Source of the DNA: JAYQPQ01 sp038145405
GTDB lineage: Bacteria > Pseudomonadota > Gammaproteobacteria > Pseudomonadales > GM7GCV1
NCBI GenBank assembly: GCA_038145405.1
Contig: JAYQPQ010000001.1
Span: forward strand, 17,311-81,310
Length of the DNA: 64,000 nucleotides
Direction of reading: 5' to 3'
The position numbers and the translations under genes are program-made. Positions 8,497-18,646 of the stretch are shown piece after piece. The first letter of the stretch is position 1, and each line of letters starts with the position of its first letter. A model generated the notes under the pieces. The model was not told where the DNA came from. It searched no databases and was given only the letters and a program-made list of their open reading frames with translations.

Positions 8497-10004
8497 CTGA
8501 GGAAGAGGCGATAGGCCTGGTTGTCGGACTCGTCCCAGAATTCATATTGCAGAGCTTCGAAGGACTGCCGCAGTGCACCGCGCTCAGCGGCAGGAACCTG
8601 CATGCCAAGCAATACACGGCCGAAGGCAGCACCGTGGTTGCGATAGTGGAACATGGAAATATTCCACTGTGCGCCCAGGGTGTTGAGGAATTTCATCAGA
8701 GCGCCGGGGCGCTCCGGAAACTCGAAGCGGTAGACCACCTCGTCCAGATTAGTCGGGGCATGCCCGCCCACCATGTGGCGGATGTGCAGCTTGGCGACCT
8801 CGTTGTCAGTGAGATCGATGACAGGATAGCCTTTTTCCACTAGTTGCATCACCAGCGCCTGACGATCCTCGTCTGAACTCACCTGCACGCCGACATAAAT
8901 CTGGGCGTCGTGCGCATCGGCAAAGCGGTAGTTGAATTCGGTGATGTTGCGCTTGCTGAGAGCCGCGCAAAAGCGCCGGAAACTGCCGGGCTGCTCGGGG
9001 ATGGTGACGGCCAGTACCGCCTCGCGCTTTTCGCCGATCTCGGTGCGCTCAGAAATATAGCGCAGCCGATCGAAATTCATGTTGGCGCCGCAATTGATGC
9101 CAATCAGCGTTTTGCCCTTCAGGCCCTTCTGCTGGCAATACTTCTTGATGCCGGCAACGGACAGAGCGCCGGCCGGTTCGACGATGGAGCGGGTATCCTC
9201 GAAGATGTCCTTGATCGCCGCGCAGATCTCATCCGTGCTCACAGTGACCACTTCGTCGACCAACTTGCGCAGGATGGGGAAGGTTTTTTCGCCCACCTGA
9301 GCCACGGCGACGCCATCGGCAAACAGGCCGACCTGGGGCAATTTCACACGGCGACCTGCCTTCATTGCGGCGTCGAAACAGGCAGCATCTGCCGGCTCGA
9401 CGGCGATAATTTTCAACTCCGGCCGCAAATACTTAAGATAGGTCGCTACTCCCGCGGCCAGGCCGCCTCCACCCACGGCAATAAAGACCGCTTCGATCTC
9501 GCCCTGGTACTGGCGCAGAATTTCCACGCCAATGGTGCCCTGGCCGGCGATCACATCGGGATCGTCGTAGGGATGGATATAGGTGTAGCCCTTTTCCTTG
9601 GCCAGCGTCTTGGAATAGGCCGAGGCCTCGTCGTAGGTATCGCCATGCAGAATGACTTTGGCGCCGCGTGCGCGCACGGCATCCACCTTGATCTGTGGCG
9701 TAGTGCGCGGCATGACAATGACAGCCTTGATGCCGAGATGACCGGCACCCAGGGCAACGCCCTGCGCGTGATTGCCTGCAGACGCGGCGATTACGCCGGC
9801 CTTGCGCTGCGCTTCGGTAAGGCTCAGCAACTTGTTGTAGGCGCCGCGGATCTTGAAGGAAAAAACCGGCTGCAAGTCTTCCCGCTTCAGCCAAACGGCA
9901 TTTTCCACCCGCGAGGAAATCAGCGGGGCATGCTCCAGCGGTGTTTCCCGCACCAGATCGTAGATGCGCGAAGCCAGAATATTCTTGATGTAACGCTCGC
10001 TCAT
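8493..10004 (-). CDS. ilvA: Threonine ammonia-lyase, biosynthetic
   Basis: PLP enzyme converting threonine to 2-oxobutanoate, the first step to isoleucine; 503 aa. The catalytic domain has the PLP lysine in VFSFKIRGAYNK (K51), the SAGNHAQGVA phosphate loop and the VGGGGLAAG glycine loop. Two ACT-like regulatory repeats follow (from about residues 330 and 420; PGSFRRFCAALSKRNITEFN and PGALMKFLNTLG), the arrangement of the isoleucine-inhibited biosynthetic form rather than the catabolic TdcB. Monocistronic and divergent from rpiA; I see no leader peptide with an attenuator. Confidence 0.95.
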   Translation of the reverse strand: MSERYIKNILASRIYDLVRETPLEHAPLISSRVENAVWLKREDLQPVFSFKIRGAYNKLLSLTEAQRKAGVIAASAGNHAQGVALGAGHLGIKAVIVMPRTTPQIKVDAVRARGAKVILHGDTYDEASAYSKTLAKEKGYTYIHPYDDPDVIAGQGTIGVEILRQYQGEIEAVFIAVGGGGLAAGVATYLKYLRPELKIIAVEPADAACFDAAMKAGRRVKLPQVGLFADGVAVAQVGEKTFPILRKLVDEVVTVSTDEICAAIKDIFEDTRSIVEPAGALSVAGIKKYCQQKGLKGKTLIGINCGANMNFDRLRYISERTEIGEKREAVLAVTIPEQPGSFRRFCAALSKRNITEFNYRFADAHDAQIYVGVQVSSDEDRQALVMQLVEKGYPVIDLTDNEVAKLHIRHMVGGHAPTNLDEVVYRFEFPERPGALMKFLNTLGAQWNISMFHYRNHGAAFGRVLLGMQVPAAERGALRQSFEALQYEFWDESDNQAYRLFLS

Positions 10005-10038
10005 GGGGAGGTTCGAGGCCCGTTTCTCATTGGGTTTG

Positions 10039-10067
10039 TTGGCCGTGATGCCTTAACATGGTATCAC
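10039..10067 (+). promoter_or_regulatory. Candidate rpiA promoter
   Basis: TTGGCC (10039-10044), 17 bases, TATCAC (10062-10067) in the ilvA-rpiA divergent gap, 24 bases before the rpiA ATG. Reasonable sigma70 match, no further support. Confidence 0.45.
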
Positions 10068-10091
10068 CATTGCCGCACATGATAATTACCC

Positions 10092-10763
10092 ATGAACCAG
10101 GACGAAAAGAAAAAAGCCGTGGCTCAGGCCGCCCTCGACTACAGTCTGGCCCTCCTGCCGCGCGGCGCTACGATCGGCATTGGCACCGGCTCGACGGCCA
10201 ATCTTTTTATCGACCTGCTGGCGGCACATCGCGACCACTTTGCCGGCGCCGTTTCGAGTTCCGAGGCGTCGTCCAAACGGCTGCTTCAGCACGGCTTTCA
10301 GGTGTTTGAGCTGCAGGATGTCGACCGACTCGGGCTCTATGTGGACGGTGCCGATGAGATCAATCCGTCACTGGAACTGATCAAGGGCGGCGGCGGAGCA
10401 CTGACGCGCGAAAAGATCGTTGCCGCAGCAGCCGATCACTTCTTATGCATCGTCGACGACAGCAAACAGGTCGAGGTGCTGGGAGCCTTTCCACTGCCTG
10501 TCGAAGTGATTCCGATGGCCGTGCGCCTGGTGGCGAACCGACTGGCTGCACTCGGCGGTCAGCCCGAACTGCGACAGGGATTTATTACCGACAACGCCAA
10601 TCTGATTTTGGATGTGCAGGGGTTACACATAGACCAAGCCAGGGAACTGGAAACGGAAATCAACCAGATTACCGGCGTGGTGTGTAATGGGCTATTTGCG
10701 TGCCGACCGGCGGACACCGCGCTGGTGGGCACCAGCAGCGGCGTAGTCATCAGGCTGGACTAA
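10092..10763 (+). CDS. rpiA: Ribose-5-phosphate isomerase A
   Basis: Interconverts ribose 5-phosphate and ribulose 5-phosphate in the pentose phosphate pathway; 223 aa. Conserved blocks are [36 protein letters not shown] and [15 protein letters not shown], which hold the catalytic Asp, Lys and Glu residues of RpiA. It is functionally linked to tkt, about 4 kb downstream, but transcribed alone. It ends in a four-base convergent overlap with a probable gene remnant. Confidence 0.95.
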   Translation: MNQDEKKKAVAQAALDYSLALLPRGATIGIGTGSTANLFIDLLAAHRDHFAGAVSSSEASSKRLLQHGFQVFELQDVDRLGLYVDGADEINPSLELIKGGGGALTREKIVAAAADHFLCIVDDSKQVEVLGAFPLPVEVIPMAVRLVANRLAALGGQPELRQGFITDNANLILDVQGLHIDQARELETEINQITGVVCNGLFACRPADTALVGTSSGVVIRLD

Positions 10764-11272
10764 TCGTTATCCAGGCAACCGAAAGTTCTCTGGGTCACCA
10801 TCTCGCTGGGATCCTCAGGGTTCGTCGCTGTAATGGTCACCACGCCAAAATCCGACGTAGTCGAGGTGTCCTCCGAGAGAGGGATCGGCGCGATACTGAA
10901 ACCCTTGGACGAGGTATTGGGAACCACAAACTCGGCGTCCGTATTCAGCTTGCAGTTGTCGAGCGTAATACTGATGGTTGAACCCGATTGCAGATAGCCA
11001 TTATAGCGGCCAGAGACATAGGCGTAGACCGTTTTCGCTCCGCCGGTAACATCCACCGTCGAGCTACCGCGGTAGGTGCCGTCATCGTTGTACATGCCAA
11101 TATAGGGTGTAGCACCGGCCATCAGCACGACGACGCTGTCGCGCACGTAAATAGGGTCTTTTGTGCAAGCAGCTACACTTAAGGCATCGTCGGAACAGCA
11201 GGGGTCATTGAAAATGCCATCGCCAATTCCTCCGTTAGTTGACTTGCCATCCGTATCGCCATCATATCGCAT
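10760..11272 (-). pseudogene. Probable 3' remnant of a secreted/surface protein gene
   Basis: A 170-codon open frame with no recognised family. It begins mid-motif with an Asp/Gly-rich stretch (DGDTDGKSTNGGIGDGIF), followed by a beta-rich region with regular Ser/Thr/Val strands (TISITLDNCKLNTDAEFVV, FGVVTITATNPEDPSEMV) typical of extracellular Ig-like domains. There is no signal peptide, and the only ATG sits directly against the U-tract of the fba terminator, leaving no room for a promoter or ribosome site. Codon use is less GC-biased than in its neighbours. I read it as the C-terminal piece of a longer protein whose 5' part was lost; a short expressed gene is the alternative. Confidence 0.5.
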
Positions 11273-11303
11273 AAAAAAGGGGGCAATTAGCCCCCCTTTT
11301 TTT
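11273..11303 (-). terminator. Bidirectional rho-independent terminator after fba
   Basis: Arms GGGGGC (11279-11284) and GCCCCC (11290-11295) enclose AATTA. Six A on the left and seven T on the right give a U-tract on both strands. It lies about 20 bases past the fba stop. Confidence 0.85.
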
Positions 11304-11323
11304 CCGACCTTTTCACCTGCAGA

Positions 11324-12388
11324 TCAGTTGACCTTCGGGTCGAGTGCGCCACTGGCGTAACGCTTGAACATGGCCTCGAGACTGCGGGCGCGAATTTTCT
11401 CCGCCTGACCCGCGGTGCCAAAGGCTTCGTAGCGCGCCAGACAGATTTCCTTCATAGCCTTGGTAGAGGCCGCCAGGTATTTGCGCGGGTCGAATTCAGA
11501 AGGGTTCTGAGCCAGAAAGCGACGGATGGCGCCGGTTGAGGCCAGGCGCAGGTCGGTGTCAATATTGACCTTGCGCACCCCGTGTCGGATGCCCTCCTGG
11601 ATTTCCTCGACGGGTACGCCGTAGGTTTCCGGAATTTTGCCGCCAAATTCGTTGATCACCTTGAGCCACTCCTGCGGCACCGAGGACGAACCGTGCATAA
11701 CCAGATGGGTATCCGGGATGCGGGCGTGAATGGCCTTGATGCGATCGATGTCAAGAATGTCCCCGGTGGGCGGACGGCTGAACTTATAGGCCCCATGGCT
11801 GGTACCGATGGCAATGGCCAGGGCATCTACCTTGGTCGCCTTGACGAACTCCGCTGCTTCATCCGGATCGGTCAGCAGCATGCTGTGATCCAGCGTACCC
11901 TCGGCACCCACGCCATCCTCTTCGCCAGCCTGCCCGGTTTCCAGCGAGCCGAGACAGCCCAATTCACCTTCCACGGAAACGCCGCAGGCGTGCGCCATGG
12001 CAACGGCGCGTTGGGTAACGGCGACGTTGTAGTCATAAGACGCCGGCGTCTTGCCGTCTTCCTTCAAAGAGCCATCCATCATGACAGAGGTAAAACCAAG
12101 TTGAATGGAGCGTTGGCAAACATCCGGGCTGGTACCGTGATCCTGGTGCATGACCACCGGGATGTGGGGGAACTCCTCGACCGCTGCCAGAATCAGGTGG
12201 CGCAAAAAGGGTGCGCCGGCGTATTTGCGGGCCCCGGCAGAGGCCTGCAAAATCACCGGGGAAGAGGCTTCATCCGCGGCCTCCATGATGGCCCGCATCT
12301 GCTCCAGATTATTGACATTGAATGCCGGCACGCCATAACCGTGTTCGGCGGCGTGATCGAGCAGTTGGCGCATACTGATCAAGGACAT
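11324..12388 (-). CDS. fba: Fructose-bisphosphate aldolase, class II
   Basis: Zinc-dependent aldolase of glycolysis, gluconeogenesis and the Calvin cycle; 354 aa. The N-terminus [18 protein letters not shown], the zinc-site [14 protein letters not shown], the [13 protein letters not shown] block and the phosphate-binding [13 protein letters not shown] are seen. Length and the long loop after GELG fit the Calvin-cycle-like class IIB form rather than E. coli FbaA. It is last in tkt-epd-pgk-fba, 24 bases after pgk, and is followed by a strong terminator. Confidence 0.95.
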   Translation of the reverse strand: MSLISMRQLLDHAAEHGYGVPAFNVNNLEQMRAIMEAADEASSPVILQASAGARKYAGAPFLRHLILAAVEEFPHIPVVMHQDHGTSPDVCQRSIQLGFTSVMMDGSLKEDGKTPASYDYNVAVTQRAVAMAHACGVSVEGELGCLGSLETGQAGEEDGVGAEGTLDHSMLLTDPDEAAEFVKATKVDALAIAIGTSHGAYKFSRPPTGDILDIDRIKAIHARIPDTHLVMHGSSSVPQEWLKVINEFGGKIPETYGVPVEEIQEGIRHGVRKVNIDTDLRLASTGAIRRFLAQNPSEFDPRKYLAASTKAMKEICLARYEAFGTAGQAEKIRARSLEAMFKRYASGALDPKVN

Positions 12389-12412
12389 AAGAAACTCCTG
12401 TTCGTTGTGGGG

Positions 12413-13558
12413 TCAGGCCCGCTGTTCCAGCGCGGCTATGGCGGGCAGCTTCTTGCCTTCCATGTACTCGAGGAAGGCACCACCACCGGTTGAGATATAG
12501 GATATTTTGTCGGCCACGGCAAACTTTTCAATGGCGGCCAGGGTGTCGCCTCCCCCAGCTACCGAATAGGCACTGGATGCCGCAATCGACTCGGCCAGAG
12601 CCGCGGTGCCGCCAGCAAAGGCGGGGAATTCAAACACGCCCACCGGCCCATTCCAAAGAATAGAAGCAGCGGCGCGGATCATGGCATCAAACTGCAGGCG
12701 CGTCTGCGGACCGATATCCAGAATCATATCGTCGTCGGCCACCTGATCCAGGTTCTTTACCTCAGCGCTTGCCTGCTCGGAAAATTCCTTGGCTGTCACG
12801 ACATCCAGCGGCAGGGGAATATCGCACTTCTCCATCAGGGCGCGGGCAGTATCCAGCAAGTCCGGTTCACACAGGGATTTGCCGACTGCGAAGCCTGCCG
12901 CCGCCAGGAAAGTATTGGCAATACCGCCACCAACAATGATCTGATCCACCTTGCTGGAGAGCGAGTCCAGCACCTCCAGCTTGGAGGAGACCTTGGAGCC
13001 TCCGACGATAGCCAGAGCCGGTCGACGCGGACTTTCCACCACGGCTTGCAGGGCCTCGACCTCGGCGGTCAGCAACAGGCCGGCACAGGCCAGGGGCGCG
13101 CATAGGATGACTCCATGCGTTGAGGCCTGTGCGCGGTGCGCTGTACCAAAGGCGTCCATCACAAAAATGTCGCAGAGCGCGGCGTAGCGCTGTGATAGGT
13201 TGGCATCATCGTCGCTCTCACCGGCATTGAAGCGGACGTTATCCAGCATAATCAGTTGGTCGTCGGGTAACCCCTGCTGCCAGTCTTGTACCAGACGCAC
13301 CTTCTGACCGAGCAGCGCGGCCAAGTCTTCGGCGACCGGGCGCAGCGAGTTCTCCTCGTCGACCACGCCTTCCTTGGGGCGGCCCAGGTGGGATATCAGA
13401 ATCACCTGTCGTGCACTGTCCAGGGCCAGACGAATCGTTGGCAAAGCGGCGCGAATGCGCGCATCTGAAGTCACCTTACCCGCCTTGACCGGCACATTGA
13501 AATCCACGCGGATCAGCAGGCGCTGGTTGGCAAGATTCAGATCGGCAAGCTTTTTCAT
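12413..13558 (-). CDS. pgk: Phosphoglycerate kinase
   Basis: Transfers phosphate between 1,3-bisphosphoglycerate and ADP; 381 aa, close to the ~387 norm. The opening [20 protein letters not shown], the [10 protein letters not shown] substrate motif, [19 protein letters not shown] and the C-terminal nucleotide loop [16 protein letters not shown] are all present. It lies between epd and fba in one leftward unit, as in E. coli. Confidence 0.96.
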   Translation of the reverse strand: MKKLADLNLANQRLLIRVDFNVPVKAGKVTSDARIRAALPTIRLALDSARQVILISHLGRPKEGVVDEENSLRPVAEDLAALLGQKVRLVQDWQQGLPDDQLIMLDNVRFNAGESDDDANLSQRYAALCDIFVMDAFGTAHRAQASTHGVILCAPLACAGLLLTAEVEALQAVVESPRRPALAIVGGSKVSSKLEVLDSLSSKVDQIIVGGGIANTFLAAAGFAVGKSLCEPDLLDTARALMEKCDIPLPLDVVTAKEFSEQASAEVKNLDQVADDDMILDIGPQTRLQFDAMIRAAASILWNGPVGVFEFPAFAGGTAALAESIAASSAYSVAGGGDTLAAIEKFAVADKISYISTGGGAFLEYMEGKKLPAIAALEQRA

Positions 13559-13579
13559 TCCCTTATTATTTCCACCAAA

Positions 13580-14593
13580 CTATTTCAAACGGGTCCAAAG
13601 CGCGGCGATGTCCAACATGCGATTAGCAAAGCCCCACTCGTTATCAAACCAAAGCAGCAATTTCACCAGATGGCCGTTGGCGACGGAGGTCTGCGCCGCA
13701 TCGACGATGGCAGAGCGCGCGTCGTGCACAAAGTCCGCGGACACCAGGGGTTCTTCGGTGTAACCCAGAATGCCCTCCAGCGCACCCTGGCCGGCACCGC
13801 TGAGGCAGGCATTTACCTGCGCGACCGACACTTGGCTGCGCAACTGCAGGGTCAGGTCAATGGCGGACACGTCGGCCAGCGGAATACGCATGGCGCGCGC
13901 CTCGAGTCGCCCTTTCAGATGGGGTAATACCCGCTCAACGCCGCGCGCCAGACCGGTGTCGACCGGAATCATGGAGGCATAGGCAGCGCGGTTTTTGCGC
14001 AGGTCGTGATTGTGGTAAGCATCCATGACGGGCTGGTCATTCATGGCGGCATGCAGCGTGCGGATGCTGCCAGCCTCGATACCGAAGGCGGCGTCCAGCG
14101 CCTGGATCACCGGCACCACGCAGTTGGTGGTGCAGGAACCGGCCGAAACGACGCGTTGCGTTGCAGTCAGCTGCAGATGGTTGACGCCCATGATGATAGT
14201 GGCGTCGACATCGGCTTCCGCTGGCTGGGAAAAGAGTACGCGTCGCGCACCGGCTGCCAGGTGTTGCTCGGCTGTGGCGCGATCGGTAAAGGCGCCGGAA
14301 CTCTCCAGGACCAAATCGATACCGGCAGACTTCCAGGGCATCTGGGCCGGCTGGGTCTGATGACTGAGGGCGATACGGCGTCGGCCGACGTGCAGCGATT
14401 CACCTTCGAGCTCGACCGCCTCGGGGAAGCGGCCGTGAGTGGTGTCGAAGCGCGTCAGATAGGCCATGGCAGCGGCATCGGCGGGCTCGTTGATCGCCAC
14501 CAGTTCCAGGCCGTCGCGATCCCCGCGTTCCGCCAGGGCGCGCAGCAGGCAGCGTCCGATTCGTCCAAAGCCGTTAATGGCAATGCGTGTCAT
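13580..14593 (-). CDS. epd: Erythrose-4-phosphate dehydrogenase / GAPDH-family dehydrogenase
   Basis: NAD-dependent dehydrogenase of the GAPDH superfamily, 337 aa. The Rossmann start is RIAINGFGRIGRCLLRAL and the catalytic cysteine lies in SAGSCTTNC. The regions HGRFPEAV, MPWKSAGIDLVLE, LHAAMNDQPVMDAYH and DNEWGFANRMLD align better from memory with E. coli Epd than with GapA, and the epd-pgk-fba order supports this. Epd makes 4-phosphoerythronate for pyridoxal phosphate synthesis. The canonical SNASC before the nucleophile reads SAGSC here, an uncommon change next to the active site. If no separate gapA exists in the genome it may serve as glycolytic GAPDH. Confidence 0.8.
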   Translation of the reverse strand: MTRIAINGFGRIGRCLLRALAERGDRDGLELVAINEPADAAAMAYLTRFDTTHGRFPEAVELEGESLHVGRRRIALSHQTQPAQMPWKSAGIDLVLESSGAFTDRATAEQHLAAGARRVLFSQPAEADVDATIIMGVNHLQLTATQRVVSAGSCTTNCVVPVIQALDAAFGIEAGSIRTLHAAMNDQPVMDAYHNHDLRKNRAAYASMIPVDTGLARGVERVLPHLKGRLEARAMRIPLADVSAIDLTLQLRSQVSVAQVNACLSGAGQGALEGILGYTEEPLVSADFVHDARSAIVDAAQTSVANGHLVKLLLWFDNEWGFANRMLDIAALWTRLK

Positions 14594-14596
14594 GGA

Positions 14597-16597
14597 TTAG
14601 CTTTTCAGCATCTCCCGCACGGTGGCAACCAAATTCTCGGCAATGAAGCCAAAGTGCTTCATCAGCGTAGGTCCAGGCGCCGACTCGCCGAAGCGATCGA
14701 TGCCCTGCACGCGCCCGTCTAGCCCCACCAGCTTGAACCAGATATCGGGATGGCCTGCTTCGACGGCCAGGCGTCGTCGCACACGAGCGGGCAGCACCGC
14801 CTCGCGATAGGCCGCATCCTGGGCCAGGAAGACCTCGACACAGGGCAGCGACACCAGGCGCACGGCCGCGCCAGCAGCCTGCAATTCTCGCGTTGCCTGC
14901 TGGGCAATATCTACCTCGGAACCCGTTGCCAGAATGATGGCGTCCGGCGTGCCGGCACAGTCGATCAGCACATAGCCTCCGCGCTGCACCGCGTCCAACT
15001 GGGCCGCATCGCGCGTCATACAGGGTAGATTCTGACGACTCAAAATCAAAGCCGTGGGGCCGTTGCGGCGTGTGATCGCCGCGGTCCAGGCCGCCGCGGT
15101 TTCCACACTGTCGCAGGGACGCCATGTATGCATATTGGGCGTGACGCGCAGGGTAGTGAGTTGCTCGATGGGCTGGTGCGTCGGCCCGTCTTCGCCCAGG
15201 CCAATAGAGTCGTGGGAAAAAACAAAGATCGATTGCTGGTGCATCAGCGCCGCCATGCGTACGGCATTGCGCGCGTAGTCCATGAACACCAGGAAGGTAC
15301 CAGCGTAGGGAATAAAACCGCCGTGCAGGGCGAGGCCGTTGGCAATTGCCGCCATGCCAAACTCGCGTACGCCATAGTGCAGGTAGTTGCCATCGGCATG
15401 GTCGGCGTCAAAGGTGGTCGAGCCCTTCCACTTGGTGTTGTTTGATCCGCTCAGATCAGCCGATCCACCGATCAGTTCGGGCAGACCCGGAGCCAGGGCT
15501 TCAAGGCAATTCTGTGAAGATTTACGGGTAGCCAGTTTGGCGCCCTGCTGATGGGCATCCTGCAGCAGGCGAGCGGCAGTTTCGGTGAACGCGGCGGGGA
15601 GATCGCCACGCATACGTCGCTCGAACTCGGCTCCCAACTCGGGGAACTCGCTGCGATAGCTTTGCCAAATCTCCTGCCACTTGGCTTCGGCGGCCTCGCC
15701 TGCCTGACGCGCATCCCACTGATCGCGCAGCGCCTGGGGAATTTCAAAAGGCGCATGCGACCAGCCCAATGCCTTGCGCGTCGCCGCAATTTCCTCGTCG
15801 CCGAGGGGCGCGCCGTGGGTGTCGGCGGTGCCCTGCAGATTCGGGGCGCCAAAGCCAATCACTGTGCGGCAGCAGATCAGCGTGGGGCGGTCGGTATCTG
15901 CGCGCGCGGTTTCAATGGCGGCACGCACGGCGCCGGCATCGTGGCCGTCGACCTTCGGAATAACCTGCCAACCATAGGCTTCGAAACGCTTGGCCGTCTT
16001 GTCGGTAAACCAGCCGCTGACATCGCCGTCGATGGAAATCTGGTTGTCGTCGTAAAACACAATCAGTTTGCCCAGCCGCCAGGTACCGGCCAGCGAACAT
16101 GCCTCGTGGGAGATACCCTCCATCAGGCAGCCGTCGCCGGCAAAGACATAGGTGAAGTGATCGACGATCTCGTGATTCTTGCGATTGAAACGGGCCGCCA
16201 GCATCTTTTCTGCCAGGGCCAGGCCCACGGCGTTGGCGAGCCCCTGACCCAGTGGACCGGTAGTGGTCTCGACGCCAAGCGTAAGCCCGTGCTCGGGATG
16301 GCCGGGCGTCTTTGATCCCATCTGACGGAAATTGCGCAGCTCATCCACGCCCAGATCGTAGCCACTGAGGTGCAGCAGCGAGTAAAGCAGCATGGAACCG
16401 TGACCGTTGGAAAGCACGAAGCGATCGCGATTCCACCACCGGGGGTTGGTCGGATTGTGCTGCAGATAGTCGTGCCAGAGGACTTCGGCGATATCCGCCA
16501 TACCCATGGGAGCGCCGGGATGACCGCTGTTGGCAGCCTGCACGGCATCCATGCTGAGAAAGCGAATGGCATTGGCGCGATCACGTCGATTCGACAT
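14597..16597 (-). CDS. tkt: Transketolase
   Basis: Thiamine-diphosphate enzyme of the pentose phosphate pathway; 666 aa from the ATG at 16597 (E. coli TktA has 663). The start [20 protein letters not shown] aligns with TktA; a longer reading to 16654 would need a TTG and adds 19 unrelated residues. Conserved features include [19 protein letters not shown], the ThDP motif [13 protein letters not shown]...[11 protein letters not shown], and [20 protein letters not shown] in the middle domain. Three bases separate it from epd, so tkt-epd-pgk-fba is one likely operon. Confidence 0.96.
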   Translation of the reverse strand: MSNRRDRANAIRFLSMDAVQAANSGHPGAPMGMADIAEVLWHDYLQHNPTNPRWWNRDRFVLSNGHGSMLLYSLLHLSGYDLGVDELRNFRQMGSKTPGHPEHGLTLGVETTTGPLGQGLANAVGLALAEKMLAARFNRKNHEIVDHFTYVFAGDGCLMEGISHEACSLAGTWRLGKLIVFYDDNQISIDGDVSGWFTDKTAKRFEAYGWQVIPKVDGHDAGAVRAAIETARADTDRPTLICCRTVIGFGAPNLQGTADTHGAPLGDEEIAATRKALGWSHAPFEIPQALRDQWDARQAGEAAEAKWQEIWQSYRSEFPELGAEFERRMRGDLPAAFTETAARLLQDAHQQGAKLATRKSSQNCLEALAPGLPELIGGSADLSGSNNTKWKGSTTFDADHADGNYLHYGVREFGMAAIANGLALHGGFIPYAGTFLVFMDYARNAVRMAALMHQQSIFVFSHDSIGLGEDGPTHQPIEQLTTLRVTPNMHTWRPCDSVETAAAWTAAITRRNGPTALILSRQNLPCMTRDAAQLDAVQRGGYVLIDCAGTPDAIILATGSEVDIAQQATRELQAAGAAVRLVSLPCVEVFLAQDAAYREAVLPARVRRRLAVEAGHPDIWFKLVGLDGRVQGIDRFGESAPGPTLMKHFGFIAENLVATVREMLKS

Positions 16598-16734
16598 CTG
16601 GGGTTCCAGCGGGACAAGGGCGCCTATTGTCTCCAAGACGTCTAGCCCAGACAACCGCGCCGAGGTCCCCTAGGGTGGTTTAGCTGCAATATTCACCTAT
16701 AATTCATGCTTTCCATTCGAGCCGGGTTCTCGAA

Positions 16735-17660
16735 ATGTCCCCAAGCCAGAAAAAATGCTTGGCGGCGGCCTTGCTGGGGATGCTTTGTAGCCCGGCCCTG
16801 GGGCAAACGCCGTCCAGTCTCGACGCGCTGCTGCAGCGCAGCAGCGAGCTGCTGTCTCAGCGCCAGATGTAGGAAGCCATCGACCTGCTGGAAGCGCGTC
16901 GCGCGACCTACCCCGACAGCCCGGAACTGCTCAACAAGCTGGGTAGCGTCTCGGTGCAGGGCTGCCTTAGTCAGGCGCTGCAGGAAAGCGGCCACTTCTC
17001 CGTGCAGGGGCGCCCCTTGGCGCACAAGATCTACCCCAGCTGGCCGGACGCCAGCCGCTGGGTCGCGTTCTGCTGATCCGCGGCATACACGGCGACGAGT
17101 ACGGTTCGATCTCCGTGGTGTTCAAGTAGATGGATATTCTCGATATCCACCACTCCGGATTGTTTCACTGGAAATTTGTGCCGCTGAGCAATCCCGGCGG
17201 CCTGCTGCGCGACCGATCACAGCGCCAGAACGCCAACGGCGTCTACCTCAACCGCAACTTCCCGTCGGCAGACTGGGATGAACTGGCGCTGACTTATTGG
17301 CGCGAACGCGCGGGCAGTAACGAGCGGCGCTACCCCGGGGCGAGCGCAGCCAGCGAACCGGAGGTGCACTCGCTGGTTGAGGAAATGCGGAATTTTCAGT
17401 TCGACATCATCGTGTCAGTGCATGCGCCCTTCCATCTGGTGGACTACGATGGCCCACACACGGCACCGGAACAGATTGGGGAATTATCTCTGCGTCGTCT
17501 GGGCGTCTACCCGGGATCATTGGGCAACTATGGCGGTATCGACCTCAACATCCCGGTGGTCACCATCGAGCTCCCCTATGCCGGCATCATGCCCACGTCT
17601 CAGCACATCACCAGTATGCGGACAGATCTGGTGGCCTGGCTGATACAAGAACTGGGTTAG
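16735..17660 (+). pseudogene. Degraded M14-family zinc carboxypeptidase gene
   Basis: The pieces add up to one secreted M14 metallopeptidase of the murein-peptide amidase/carboxypeptidase type. An ATG at 16735 starts a signal peptide (KKCLAAALLGMLCSPALGQ); the frame is cut by TAG at 16870-16872, continues (EAIDLLEARRATYPDSPELL) to about 17050, then shifts frame to give LLIRGIHGDEYGSISVVFK with zinc ligands H and E. A second TAG (17127-17129) follows at once. The remainder reads intact: NANGVYLNRNFPSADW (substrate site), SVHAPFH (third zinc ligand His) and TIELPYAG (catalytic Glu). A TATAAT (16698-16703) remains upstream. So there are two nonsense codons and one frameshift, yet every catalytic residue is still encoded: recent decay or sequencing error. 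Confidence 0.82.
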
Positions 17661-18646
17661 GGCTTCACGGCGCGGGGAAACTGGCCTTTGGCCTGTTGGT
17701 CGGCGTGGTAGGACGAGCGCACCAAAGGCCCGCAGGCGGCCTGAGAAAAACCAATACTTAGCGCATAGGCTTCCAGCTCAGCGAACTCATCTGGGTGCAC
17801 ATAGCGATGCACGGGGTAGTGATCCTTCGAGGGCTGCAGGTACTGCCCCACCGTCAGCATATCCACCTGATGCTCGCGCAAGTCGTCCAGCACAGCGCGC
17901 AATTCGTCGAGCGTCTCACCCATACCAACCATCAGGCCGGACTTGGTCGGCACCTGTGGATTGCGCTGCTTGAACTGCTGCAGCAAATCCAGCGACCACT
18001 CATAACTGGCTCCGGGGCGAGCTTGCAGATAGAGGCGCGGCACGGTTTCCAGATTGTGATTAAACACATCCGGCGGCTGCTGGGTAAGCACTTCCAGTGC
18101 CGGCTCCATGCGGCCGCGAAAATCCGGGGTCAGTATTTCAATCTGCAGGCGCGGCGAATAATGGCGCGCAAGGCGAATACACTCGGCAAAGTGAGCAGCA
18201 CCGCCGTCGCGCAAATCGTCGCGATCCACCGAGGTGATCACGACATAGTTCAGCCCCATCTCGGCGATCGCTTCGGCCAGTTCGCGCGGCTCGCTCGCAT
18301 CCGGCGGCTTGGGTTTGCCGTGCCCCACATCGCAGAAGGGGCAGCGGCGAGTACAAATTTCGCCCATCACCATGAAGGTGGCCGTGCCGCCACCGAAGCA
18401 TTCGCTCAGGTTGGGGCAGTTGGCCTCCTCGCAGACGGTCGCCAACTTGTGTTTGCGCAGCAGCGATTTGACCCGGTTGACCTCCGGGTCGGCACCAATG
18501 CGTACCCGAATCCACGGCGGCTTGCGCAGTTCCGGCCCCTGTTCGGGAACGATCGGAATCAGGCGCACCTTGTCGGCATCGCGCAGTTTCACGCCAGCGG
18601 ACTGAGGCTGGCTGCGACGCGGTGGCTTGAGGGTAGATTCGGACAT
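17657..18646 (-). CDS. lipA: Lipoyl synthase
   Basis: Radical-SAM enzyme that inserts two sulfurs into octanoyl groups on lipoate-dependent enzymes; 329 aa. The auxiliary [4Fe-4S] cluster motif is [12 protein letters not shown] and the radical-SAM motif is [10 protein letters not shown] (CX3CX2C); the C-terminal RSSYHADQ supplies the conserved serine ligand. The ATG at 18646 overlaps the lipB stop by one base; a TTG one codon earlier also exists. Final gene of ...dacA-ybeD-lipB-lipA. It draws on Fe-S clusters and may depend on the SUF system encoded at 44-50 kb. Confidence 0.96.
   Translation of the reverse strand: MSESTLKPPRRSQPQSAGVKLRDADKVRLIPIVPEQGPELRKPPWIRVRIGADPEVNRVKSLLRKHKLATVCEEANCPNLSECFGGGTATFMVMGEICTRRCPFCDVGHGKPKPPDASEPRELAEAIAEMGLNYVVITSVDRDDLRDGGAAHFAECIRLARHYSPRLQIEILTPDFRGRMEPALEVLTQQPPDVFNHNLETVPRLYLQARPGASYEWSLDLLQQFKQRNPQVPTKSGLMVGMGETLDELRAVLDDLREHQVDMLTVGQYLQPSKDHYPVHRYVHPDEFAELEAYALSIGFSQAACGPLVRSSYHADQQAKGQFPRAVKP

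Noticed and set aside
8910..10082. 390-codon open frame on the plus strand
   Set aside because: Antisense to ilvA, which has all catalytic and ACT motifs; no ribosome site or recognisable domain.
16870..17129. TAG recoding (for example pyrrolysine) to explain two in-frame TAGs in the M14 gene
   Set aside because: A frameshift is also needed, other genes in the window end normally in TAG, and no recoding machinery is visible.
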